A stretch of DNA of 6,362 bases from assembly GCA_034429975.1 (NCBI GenBank), contig DAOUFM010000034.1, positions 1-6,362 of the forward strand. Direction: 5' to 3'. The position numbers and the translations under genes are program-made. A model generated the notes under the pieces. That model searched no databases and was not told the DNA's origin. It worked only from the letters and a program-made list of their open reading frames with translations. The first letter of the stretch is position 1. Each line of letters starts with the position of its first letter. Source of the stretch: UBA6170 sp034429975 (GTDB lineage Bacteria; Chloroflexota; Anaerolineae; Anaerolineales; Anaerolineaceae). Below are positions 1-5,971 of this stretch, one piece after another.

Positions 1-261
1 AATTCGTTGATACCGATAAGCTGGTTCATCCAAAAAAGGACTGGCGTGGAGTGGGTCTTTGGCGATTTGGTAGGCAAATTGGCCATCATAACCTAATTCA
101 GAAACACCATGGTCTGGATCGAATTGATAACCTATGGAGACAAATGCCATGGGATCCCAATTATTTATACCTAATGTAAATAAACAATAACCACTTATTA
201 AAAGGGAAACAATTATCCAAGGGGTTATTCTCTTAATTATTGAAGTGAAAATTCTTATCAA
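1..261 (-). CDS. Partial multi-pass membrane protein, GT-C-like, with GYDGQ and PAYRYQRI motifs (N-terminal 87 residues)
   Basis: The minus strand is open from base 327 down to the window edge, and its translation is clearly protein-like. One hydrophobic segment (residues about 13-33, ITPWIIVSLLISGYCLFTLG) follows a basic N-terminus, which would place the next part outside the membrane. That part holds GYDGQFAYQIAKDP (57-70) and LDEPAYRYQRI (77-87). I recognise these motifs from large uncharacterised bacterial membrane proteins related to GT-C glycosyltransferases, common in Chloroflexota; the precise reaction is unknown. The start is uncertain. There is no in-frame ATG before the first membrane segment, and TTG at 261 is the only usual start codon placed correctly, with no clear ribosome site. 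An ATG at 317 is in another frame and stops after nine codons. GC rises from about 27% (bases 181-240) to 45% (bases 1-120). The C-terminus lies outside the window. Confidence 0.72.
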   Translation of the reverse strand, partial: MIRIFTSIIKRITPWIIVSLLISGYCLFTLGINNWDPMAFVSIGYQFDPDHGVSELGYDGQFAYQIAKDPLHASPFLDEPAYRYQRI

Positions 262-440
262 AATTGTTATTATCTCGTATAGAATTTCTAAATTGATGTG
301 GAAGTATTCTTTACCATAATATCGTATCTAAATAATTAAAAAAGGTTTTAGAAATTAAACTCCTTTACCAAAAATTCTAATACAAAACGGTATTTATTTT
401 ATGTTAAGGTTGGCATTGAATATTAATAGATAGTAGTTTA

Positions 441-466
441 GTTTTTCAAATAATCAGTTGAAAAAC
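441..466. repeat. Inverted repeat, 9-base perfect arms with 8-base loop
   Basis: GTTTTTCAA (441-449) is the exact reverse complement of TTGAAAAAC (458-466), separated by eight bases. With a single bulged C at 467 the stem extends by four more A-T pairs (437-440 with 468-471). It could be a weak terminator for the upstream minus-strand glycosyltransferase, 255 bases past its stop, or an operator for the left-edge gene. There is no T-run typical of a strong intrinsic terminator, so the role is undecided. Confidence 0.5.
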
Positions 467-522
467 CTAAATATTGGTGACCAATTATTTCTGCTTAGAT
501 TATTTTTTATTCAGGCTTTTTA

Positions 523-541
523 TTTTTTAGTAACTAAAAAA
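523..541. repeat. 19-base near-perfect palindrome, operator-like or AT hairpin
   Basis: TTTTTTAGTAACTAAAAAA has 9-base complementary arms around a single central A. A one-base centre makes a tight hairpin but fits a DNA dyad bound by a dimeric regulator. Because the flanks are A and T tracts, it could also act as a weak terminator in either direction. In a region this AT-rich, part of the symmetry may be chance. Confidence 0.4.
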
Positions 542-720
542 CATCTCTAGTAAAGATAAATGATTAATTCATTTTTTTTATCAGCATTTAATTGTCCTTT
601 CAAAAAATTTCCTATTCTCAGTTTTCCGATTTTATTATGTTTGGGGGTTATTCTGGAAAGCCATTAGTTACTGCCATTTGATTTTGGGTTTAATTTGATA
701 TCAAGAATATTTGAGAGTTT

Positions 721-2262
721 TCAGTGTCTAATTTTTAATAAAAAAGCTAATCTGTTTTTATCAAAAATGCGTGTTTGTGTCTTAAGAACAACCTCATCAT
801 AAAGAGTTGATAATTTTTCATTAGAAATTCTATTAAACCCCGATTTTATCGAATTAAAATAATCTTGGTTAACTTCTCTCTCAAAATGTCCTATTCTCCA
901 ATTATTGATATTGATTATGGGTTGATGGGAGAGAAAGGCATTTCCAATAGCAAGATAATCAACCACATAAACATTTGGACCAGCATAATATCCTAAAAAC
1001 CCAATAAATCCAGTTTTGTAGAACTGAGTACCATAAATATTGGCTTGTTTTTTAAGTGCCTTTCCTATTTCTATCCAATCCAAATTTGGTTCATTATTAA
1101 AAATTCCGTATCGAAATAATCCGGTTCCCCAAAAATAAATTTCTCTTTCGTCTACAATTCCATGAAATTCTTCGAAATAACCATTCGGATTTAATTGTTG
1201 AAAAGTTGAAGTCGGAGCAAGTAAACCTAATCCAATAACTAACGCACATGTCATTATAATTTTTGGCAAGTCTAGTTTCTGTAAAAAACCTTGACTGACT
1301 ATTAAAAGTGAAACCAGGAAAGGAATTGTAAAAAACCTTCCCACCATAAAATCTCCACCTACTTTGATGATGTACGCAAGATACAAAGAAAGACCCACAC
1401 CCCAAAGGCGAAAAAAAGTTTTTTTATTAAAAATGCTATAAGTTGCCCCAAACAAGAGGACGAATATTGTAAGTGGATCACGCTTTATTGCAGCAATAAA
1501 ATAAAATATTCCCTGTAATGCTAATTTTGTAGGAGGGATTCCAGTATTTAATTTTGCGTAGAATGTATTGGGAAATAAATATCCATAATAAAAATAAGAG
1601 AAAATTTCCCAGGCAATTAATGGAGCAAGTGCGAAAAGTCCGATTAAAATAGCTTTCCATTTATCAGGTTGTTTGATAAAACAACAAATCAAAATTGGTA
1701 AAATAATTATTAACAAATCTAAGCGGGTTATACCGATTAAACCTGCAAGTAAGAAAACCTTGAAATAGTTATTGTTTTTTTCTTGTTTCCCAAAAAATTG
1801 AAAGAAAAACAATACAAATAATAAATGTCCAAGGGAATTTTCTAAACCCGAGGTAGAAAAATCAACGAATGCGTTTGATAAACCTATTACCAGAAATATC
1901 AACAAAAAATGAGAAAAAGGTTTAATTTTGGATTGGAGATAAATTAATATAATTAATGTCAATACCAAGGAGAGGAAAATCGTTGTCAGATAGGCTTCAT
2001 GAGTGAAAAAATAAAAAAAACTCAAAATTAACATCCAAAAAGGATGAGTATACACTTCCACCCTTTCTGTAACATTCCAGGTTAAACCATATCCGTTGAT
2101 GAAATTATCAACAGTGCGTAAGGTGATATATGCATCATCACTCATCCAGGCGCGGGAAACAATAATTAAAAAAACAGAGCTTAGAAATATCCATCGGAAA
2201 ATAACTGATTGATAATTTCTAATACCCTCAAATGATTTGAAGTTTATTTTATTAATTACCAA
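721..2262 (-). CDS. GT-C superfamily glycosyltransferase, AftB/ZomB-like, multi-pass membrane protein
   Basis: The 513-residue product has about ten hydrophobic segments and motifs I recognise from the bacterial GT-C group that includes mycobacterial AftB and corynebacterial ZomB. After the first membrane segment (about 23-37) comes SDDAYITLRTVDNF (41-54), whose Asp pair is the expected catalytic motif on the outer face, then GYGLTWNVTERVEVYTHPFW (57-76). Further conserved-looking blocks are SGLEN (138-142), TRLD (179-182), LFPNTFYAKL (229-238), GGDFMVGRFF (302-311), GYYAGP (424-429) and WRIGHFERE (455-463). Such enzymes move a sugar from a polyprenyl-phosphate donor to a cell-envelope acceptor; the sugar here is unknown. 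The start is TTG at 2262: an in-frame TGA lies two codons upstream, and the next ATG (codon 40) would delete the first membrane segment. A weak TTGGA lies eight bases before the start, inside the IS target duplication. The IS element sits immediately upstream and probably affects expression. Confidence 0.88.
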   Translation of the reverse strand: MVINKINFKSFEGIRNYQSVIFRWIFLSSVFLIIVSRAWMSDDAYITLRTVDNFINGYGLTWNVTERVEVYTHPFWMLILSFFYFFTHEAYLTTIFLSLVLTLIILIYLQSKIKPFSHFLLIFLVIGLSNAFVDFSTSGLENSLGHLLFVLFFFQFFGKQEKNNNYFKVFLLAGLIGITRLDLLIIILPILICCFIKQPDKWKAILIGLFALAPLIAWEIFSYFYYGYLFPNTFYAKLNTGIPPTKLALQGIFYFIAAIKRDPLTIFVLLFGATYSIFNKKTFFRLWGVGLSLYLAYIIKVGGDFMVGRFFTIPFLVSLLIVSQGFLQKLDLPKIIMTCALVIGLGLLAPTSTFQQLNPNGYFEEFHGIVDEREIYFWGTGLFRYGIFNNEPNLDWIEIGKALKKQANIYGTQFYKTGFIGFLGYYAGPNVYVVDYLAIGNAFLSHQPIININNWRIGHFEREVNQDYFNSIKSGFNRISNEKLSTLYDEVVLKTQTRIFDKNRLAFLLKIRH

Positions 2263-2270
2263 TTTTCACA

Positions 2271-2278
2271 TCCAATTT
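2271..2278. repeat. Left target-site duplication of the IS256 element
   Basis: TCCAATTT here is repeated exactly at 3596-3603, and both copies abut the element ends in the same register. Eight bases is the usual duplication length for the IS256 family. Read on the minus strand this copy is AAATTGGA and supplies the only Shine-Dalgarno-like bases for the glycosyltransferase starting at 2262. Confidence 0.85.
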
Positions 2279-2306
2279 GACTAAGCAACCATTTTTCTGT
2301 AATTTC
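2279..2306 (+). repeat. Left terminal inverted repeat of the IS256 element
   Basis: Compared without gaps to the reverse complement of 3568-3595, 18 of 28 positions match. The inner core TTTCTGTAA (2294-2302) followed by TTC is the best conserved part, and both ends begin with G. The outer seven bases match poorly, at only two positions. Confidence 0.8.
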
Positions 2307-2329
2307 AAATCAGAAATATCCATTTTTCT
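2289..2329. repeat. 10-base direct repeat at the left IS end
   Basis: CCATTTTTCT occurs at 2289-2298, inside the terminal repeat, and again at 2320-2329, just past the transposase stop. The copies are 31 bases apart start to start, about three helical turns, so a protein could bind both on one face of the DNA. It may be a subterminal transposase-binding repeat, or chance in T-rich sequence. Confidence 0.45.
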
Positions 2330-3499
2330 TTAACAATTTAGTAATTTATTTTCACAATAATGTTTTCCTATCTGCCAGTCCTCACTAATTTCCATAAGTT
2401 TTGCAGAAATAAGTCTCAAACATGATGCTTCATTTGGAAAAACTCCAACCACTCTTGTTCTCTTTCTAATCTCTTTATTTATCCTTTCCAGGCTATTAGT
2501 TGTTCGGATTGATCTATGATGTTCAAGTGGAAAATCAAACACCGTAAATCCCTCAGATAAATTATCCTCCATCCAGGCAGATAATCGAGGAGCAGAACTA
2601 GCGTATTTTTGAATAGCAGATTGTAAAAATTGTTCTGCTGTCTTTCGATCTGGAGCATTGAACATGGCTCGAATGTCTGCTGCTACTTCTATCCTCATCG
2701 ATTGTTTCGGCATATAAGATCCAGCATTTTGTTGTAAGTGAAATTGGCATCTTTGCCATGGAATGCTCCCCAGAACCGATCTTCTAGCGGCTCCTAAACC
2801 ACTGTGATCATCACTAGTTACCAATTTTACTCCTCGCAATCCTCTGTCTTTCAGGCCTTGTAAAAATGCTTTCCAATGAGTTTCATGTTCACTCAGAGAC
2901 ACTGATACGCCTAATATTTGCCTTTCTCCCTCTAGAGTGATCCCAGAAGCCACTAATACTGCTACATCTCGCACTTGTCCTGCTTCTCTGACTTTTTCAT
3001 AACGGGCATCCAGAAACAAATATTGAATTTCACCAAGTGGACGTTCTCTCCATTCCTGCAATGTCGCATCCAACTGTGAAGCAGCTCGGCTGACTTGCAT
3101 TGGAGTGATCTCAACCCCGCACAATTCCTCTGTAATCGCTTTTACTTTCCGAGTTGAAACTCCTTGGACGTACATCTCTGCTAAAGCAATCACCAAAGCC
3201 CGTTCACTTCGCATTCCCTTTTCGAGCGCCGAAGGATAAAATCCACCTTCTCGTACTTGTGGAATAGCAAACGTGATCTCTCCTAACCTAGTCTTGACGG
3301 TTTTGGGTTTGTAGCCATTCGCATGCCCAGTCCGCTCTTCTGTTCGTTCGTATTTGTTTGCTTGCAAATATTTGGATCTTTCTGCTTGCATAGCACTATT
3401 GAGCAAAACCCTAAATAAGTCTGGAATAGCGTTGATCCCATTTTGTGTCAGTTCTTCTATTACGTCAGATGAAAGATTATAATCTTCTTGGTGAGTCAT
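2330..3499 (-). CDS. IS256-family (mutator-type) DDE transposase
   Basis: The 389-residue product matches the usual length of IS256 transposases and carries their landmarks. Numbered from the chosen start, the catalytic residues are Asp164 in LFLDARYEK, Asp230 in VTSDDHSGL and Glu338 in TTNSLERINKEIRKRTR. The family motif CQFH (251-254) follows the second Asp. It cuts and joins the element ends and needs no other element-encoded protein. An in-frame ATG at 3529 would add ten residues, but I chose ATG 3499 because AAGGAG lies five bases before it and because the likely transcription start (about 3525) falls downstream of the earlier ATG. The frame is unbroken and all three catalytic residues are present, so the enzyme is probably functional. 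A stem between 3489-3498 and 3542-3551 may block its translation from read-through messages. Confidence 0.95.
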   Translation of the reverse strand: MTHQEDYNLSSDVIEELTQNGINAIPDLFRVLLNSAMQAERSKYLQANKYERTEERTGHANGYKPKTVKTRLGEITFAIPQVREGGFYPSALEKGMRSERALVIALAEMYVQGVSTRKVKAITEELCGVEITPMQVSRAASQLDATLQEWRERPLGEIQYLFLDARYEKVREAGQVRDVAVLVASGITLEGERQILGVSVSLSEHETHWKAFLQGLKDRGLRGVKLVTSDDHSGLGAARRSVLGSIPWQRCQFHLQQNAGSYMPKQSMRIEVAADIRAMFNAPDRKTAEQFLQSAIQKYASSAPRLSAWMEDNLSEGFTVFDFPLEHHRSIRTTNSLERINKEIRKRTRVVGVFPNEASCLRLISAKLMEISEDWQIGKHYCENKLLNC

Positions 3500-3551
3500 T
3501 TGGTCTCCTTTTTTGATGTGGTAATCCATTTAGGATACTTCTGACTCACCA
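3489..3551 (-). promoter_or_regulatory. 10-base inverted repeat that would sequester the transposase start codon
   Basis: On the minus strand TGGTGAGTCA (3551-3542) is exactly complementary to TGACTCACCA (3498-3489), with a 43-base loop. The downstream arm includes the UG of the transposase AUG and the next codons; the ribosome site lies in the loop next to it. The upstream arm lies between the proposed -35 and -10, so a message from the element's own promoter lacks it. Only transcripts entering from outside would fold. This matches the known read-through protection in IS10 and IS50; its operation here is inferred. Confidence 0.6.
3505..3510 (-). promoter_or_regulatory. Ribosome binding site that decides the transposase start
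   Basis: AAGGAG on the minus strand lies five bases before ATG 3499. No comparable site precedes the alternative in-frame ATG at 3529, so the shorter protein is preferred. Confidence 0.8.
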
Positions 3552-3560
3552 TTTTGTTAA
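3532..3560 (-). promoter_or_regulatory. Probable transposase promoter inside the right IS end
   Basis: On the minus strand TTAACA (3560-3555, five of six matches to TTGACA) is followed after 17 bases by TATCCT (3537-3532, four of six matches to TATAAT). Transcription would start near 3525, leaving a leader of about 25 bases that contains the AAGGAG site. The -10 match is modest, but position and spacing are right for a sigma-70-type promoter. Confidence 0.5.
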
Positions 3561-3567
3561 GGTTCTA

Positions 3568-3595
3568 GAATTTACAGAAATAATGTTACACTAAC
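3568..3595 (-). repeat. Right terminal inverted repeat of the IS256 element
   Basis: Read inward on the minus strand this end starts GTTAGTGTAAC and reaches the shared core TTTCTGTAA at 3580-3572. It matches the left end at 18 of 28 positions in an ungapped alignment and directly abuts the target duplication. Confidence 0.8.
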
Positions 3596-3603
3596 TCCAA
3601 TTT
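3596..3603. repeat. Right target-site duplication of the IS256 element
   Basis: TCCAATTT is identical to 2271-2278 and lies immediately outside the right terminal repeat. It marks the insertion point in the former divergent promoter region. Confidence 0.85.
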
Positions 3604-3611
3604 TTTAAAAA

Positions 3612-3635
3612 ATCGTAAATAAAAATTTTTACGAT
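3612..3635. repeat. Inverted repeat in the former divergent promoter region
   Basis: ATCGTAAA (3612-3619) and TTTACGAT (3628-3635) are exact reverse complements separated by eight A/T bases. The site lies 113 bases before the methyltransferase start. Before the IS arrived it would have been about 25 bases upstream of the start of the minus-strand glycosyltransferase, a plausible operator position. A transcript hairpin is also possible. Confidence 0.45.
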
Positions 3636-3679
3636 CCTCGGAAATTTTTATAAAAATATTTAGTAAATAATAGTTTTCA

Positions 3680-3708
3680 TTAGTCATTTTATATTCATAT
3701 TATATAAT
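3680..3708 (+). promoter_or_regulatory. Possible promoter for the plus-strand methyltransferase
   Basis: A perfect TATAAT lies at 3703-3708, about 40 bases before the start codon, with a poor -35 (TTAGTC, 3680-3685) at 17-base spacing. TATAAT-like strings are frequent by chance in DNA this AT-rich, so this is only a candidate. Confidence 0.3.
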
Positions 3709-3748
3709 TAGATAAATTATGTTAATCATAATGATTTAGAAAAGAATT

Positions 3749-4348
3749 ATGAAAATATCTCAAAAACAAGTAACTAGAGGATCCGGATTACTTGAGCCAT
3801 TATTAGCTAGATTGCGAGCGAACAAAGCTAATAAATTAATTCCTTCTTCTTTACGAAATGGTCGAATTCTTGATATCGGATGTGGATCATACCCTTATTT
3901 TTTAGCTCACACAACATTCTTAAATAAGTTTTCAATTGATCAACAACAACCTGCTCAAAATTTTTTAGATATAGAATGGGTTACACTCGATCTAAATAAT
4001 TTCTCAAAAATACCATTTACAGATTCTTATTTTAATGTAATCACCTTACTAGCAGTAATAGAACACCTCGATCCAGATAAATTATCATTTTTATTTAAAG
4101 AAACCTATCGGCTACTTAAGAAAAATGGAGCCCTTATTATTACAACTCCAGCAAGCTGGACAAATGGACTATTGAAAGCGATGTCAATTATTAAATTGGT
4201 AAGCAAGGAAGAAATTGAGGAACACAAATATTCATATACACTTCCATTAATTGGATGGCATTTTGGGGCAGCTGGTTTTTCATTAGAAAATTCAGAATTT
4301 GGTTATTTTGAATTGTTTATGAATTTATGGGGGGTTGCCAGAAAATAA
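3749..4348 (+). CDS. Class I SAM-dependent methyltransferase (Methyltransf_11-like)
   Basis: The 199-residue product has the Rossmann-type methyltransferase motifs in order. Motif I is ILDIGCGSYPYF (40-51), which binds S-adenosylmethionine. An acidic residue ends strand 2 at FSID (61-64), and DLNNFSKIPFTDSYFNVITL (81-100) contains the motif II region. AVIEHLD (102-108) and LFKETYRLLKKNGALIITTP (115-134) complete the core. There are no membrane segments, so it acts in the cytoplasm. The substrate cannot be read from the sequence; small enzymes of this type in sugar-polymer clusters often methylate a sugar, lipid carrier or glycan end. The start ATG has only a weak purine-rich stretch upstream. 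The next gene begins 40 bases after the stop on the same strand, consistent with an operon. It diverges from the minus-strand glycosyltransferase across the IS insertion site. Confidence 0.88.
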   Translation: MKISQKQVTRGSGLLEPLLARLRANKANKLIPSSLRNGRILDIGCGSYPYFLAHTTFLNKFSIDQQQPAQNFLDIEWVTLDLNNFSKIPFTDSYFNVITLLAVIEHLDPDKLSFLFKETYRLLKKNGALIITTPASWTNGLLKAMSIIKLVSKEEIEEHKYSYTLPLIGWHFGAAGFSLENSEFGYFELFMNLWGVARK

Positions 4349-4388
4349 TTCCTTAACAAAAATATGGATTATTTTAATTTGAATTCAA

Positions 4389-5894
4389 ATGGTTAAATTT
4401 TTTACATTTCCAGATAAGCTTTCCAATTACTTTTCTAAATCTATAAATCAAATTTTTTTCTCTAATCTTATTCTTTTTTTTATTTCAATTATATTTTTAC
4501 TAAATATAAATAATGGTCATGATTGGGGTGGAGATTTTTCTATGTATATCATGCACGCATTGAATATTGCTGAAGGGAAACCTTACGCGGAAACAGGATA
4601 TATATATAATACTGAAGTTGTTTATGGACCCCCATCTTACCCTCCCATTTTTCCTTTAATCCTATCTCCTTTTGTGTCGATATGGGGATTAAATCTTAAA
4701 GTATTGAAATTCCCTGTTGTTTTTTGCTTTATATTATTTCTCTTTTATATTAATAACAGTTTATTACCACGAAAAGAAATATCTCCAGGTTTGAAAACTT
4801 TTTTTATCTTAGCATTAGGATTTTTTCCTTATTTTTTTCAATTGTCAGAAAGTATATTGTCAGATTTACCTTTTTTATTATTTTGTTTTCTTGCCCTCAA
4901 TTTAATTGATTATCAAATTAATGAATTAATTAAAACAAAAATAAACTTTGGTATTAGTTTACTTTCAGGTTTCTTAATATATTTATCATTTGGAACCAGA
5001 ACTATCGGCTTGGTACTTATTCCAGTAGCAATTTTATATTCATTTCTCAAGAAAAAAACAATTGATAAAGGAATATTAATTAGTATTTCAACTGCAATTA
5101 TTTTAACGTTTTTACAAAATTATTTATTAAATCAGCCTGGGGGGTATCTTGATTACATCCCAAAAACTTTTACAGGAATTTTCACAACATTAATTAATTC
5201 GATTATTTATTATTTTTCATTATTTTTTGGCATCTTTTCTACCAAAAACTTCATAATTAGCAGCGTTTTTTTTGTTTTAATTTTCGAAACGTTAATTTTA
5301 GGATTTATTCAAAATATTAAAAGAGGATTATCAAGTTTCGATGTTTTTTTTGTCATATATTTATGTGTTTTATTAATTTGGCCTTCTTATCAAGGCTATC
5401 GATTTCTTGTACCAGTCTTACCTTTGTATTTCCTATATATCTTTGTGGGTTTTGATTTTGTGATGGAAAAAATAAATAACCCAAAAATCAAAACCATCTT
5501 CATTTTATTATTTATTGGTTTTTTTTGTATAAATTATTATCAAGCTTATGTACATATTTTTCCACACCCAATTAGTGCATTGGAAGAACCTGAAACACAA
5601 GAGATATTCCGACAAGTTAAGTTTAAAACCAATGATGAAGATATTATTCTGTTTTTTAAACCGAGGGTTTTAGCATTATTCACAGGCAGAAAATCGCTTG
5701 CAATGAAGTTACCGGACCCTGAGGGTGATGCTTTAAAGAAAATGAAAAAATTTGGGGTTGATTATGTAATTCTTAATAAGAACCATTTGATCGAATATCA
5801 ACCAGAACTTAAAAATTATATATTTTCGAATCCAACTCATTTTTTTCTTATTTTTGAAAACTCCAAATTTAATTTCTATAAAGTGCTTTATTAA
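4389..5894 (+). CDS. GT-C glycosyltransferase, ArnT/PMT-like multi-pass membrane protein
   Basis: The 501-residue product starts with one membrane segment (about 23-40), followed by HDWGGDFSMYIMHALNIAEG (44-63). Asp49 is in the position of the catalytic acidic residue on the first outer loop of GT-C enzymes. GPPSYPPIFPLIL (80-92) is the loop often seen in PMT_2-type proteins. Acidic residues recur in SESILSDLPF (153-162), YRFLVPVLPLY (337-347) lies in a late membrane region, and a soluble tail of about 110 residues ends the protein. It probably transfers a sugar from a polyprenyl-phosphate donor to a lipid or glycan at the outer membrane face; donor and acceptor are unknown. ATG at 4389 has no clear ribosome site and is chosen because it precedes the first membrane segment. 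Coding is extremely AT-rich, with several runs of eight T. The stop is followed by 77 bases and then another same-strand membrane gene. Confidence 0.87.
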   Translation: MVKFFTFPDKLSNYFSKSINQIFFSNLILFFISIIFLLNINNGHDWGGDFSMYIMHALNIAEGKPYAETGYIYNTEVVYGPPSYPPIFPLILSPFVSIWGLNLKVLKFPVVFCFILFLFYINNSLLPRKEISPGLKTFFILALGFFPYFFQLSESILSDLPFLLFCFLALNLIDYQINELIKTKINFGISLLSGFLIYLSFGTRTIGLVLIPVAILYSFLKKKTIDKGILISISTAIILTFLQNYLLNQPGGYLDYIPKTFTGIFTTLINSIIYYFSLFFGIFSTKNFIISSVFFVLIFETLILGFIQNIKRGLSSFDVFFVIYLCVLLIWPSYQGYRFLVPVLPLYFLYIFVGFDFVMEKINNPKIKTIFILLFIGFFCINYYQAYVHIFPHPISALEEPETQEIFRQVKFKTNDEDIILFFKPRVLALFTGRKSLAMKLPDPEGDALKKMKKFGVDYVILNKNHLIEYQPELKNYIFSNPTHFFLIFENSKFNFYKVLY

Positions 5895-5971
5895 TCTTAA
5901 TTTAAAAAGTAAAGTAGATTTTATTATTTACTATATTTATCATGAAACATTTTTAAGAACAAAAAATTGAT

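Larger units (their letters stand above)
262..720. other. AT-rich intergenic region without a recognisable gene
   Basis: This 459-base gap separates the stop codon of the 513-residue glycosyltransferase from the start of the next minus-strand gene. All frames I read are broken by stops, and I see no RNA gene. It contains two inverted repeats (listed separately) and presumably the promoter of the left-edge gene. On the minus strand AAGGAG occurs near 362-367, but no usual start codon follows at a suitable distance. No strong GC-rich terminator is visible just after the stop at 721. Confidence 0.6.
2279..3595 (-). mobile_element. IS256-family insertion sequence, 1317 bp, apparently complete
   Basis: The element carries one intact transposase gene and is bounded by imperfect 28-base inverted repeats, flanked by an exact 8-base direct repeat. 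Both the length and the duplication size fit the IS256 family. Its GC content (about 43% in a spot count at 3001-3060) exceeds that of the adjoining AT-rich genes. It lies in the short intergenic region between two divergent genes, with the transposase pointing toward the minus-strand glycosyltransferase. The exact target repeat and the unbroken reading frame suggest a fairly recent insertion. I cannot name the specific IS. Confidence 0.9.

Noticed and set aside
315..317. ATG at 317 (minus) as the start of the left-edge gene.
   Set aside because: It is in a different frame from the conserved protein and reaches a stop after nine codons; using it would require a frameshift that I cannot support.
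1097..1660. Two short open frames (1097-1405 and 1478-1660) inside the 513-residue glycosyltransferase gene.
   Set aside because: They overlap a well-supported gene in another frame, and their translations show no recognisable motifs.
2280..2308. An outward promoter at the left IS end (TTGAAA at 2308-2303 on the minus strand) driving the glycosyltransferase.
   Set aside because: At 17-base spacing the -10 would be CTTAGT, with only three of six matches, so it is too weak to list as a feature.
3500..3529. Extending the transposase to the in-frame ATG at 3529.
   Set aside because: No ribosome site precedes it, and the strong AAGGAG site fits ATG 3499.
3496..3552. An 18-codon leader frame (MVSQKYPKWITTSKKETK) whose TGA overlaps the transposase ATG as ATGA.
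   Set aside because: It lacks a ribosome site, and its ATG lies upstream of the likely transcription start near 3525, so it would be absent from the normal message. The overlap could be chance, although it might matter on read-through transcripts.
5908..5932. A short inverted repeat (AGTAAA and TTTACT) after the ArnT-like gene as a terminator.
   Set aside because: Six A/T-rich pairs with a 13-base loop and no T-run are not convincing.
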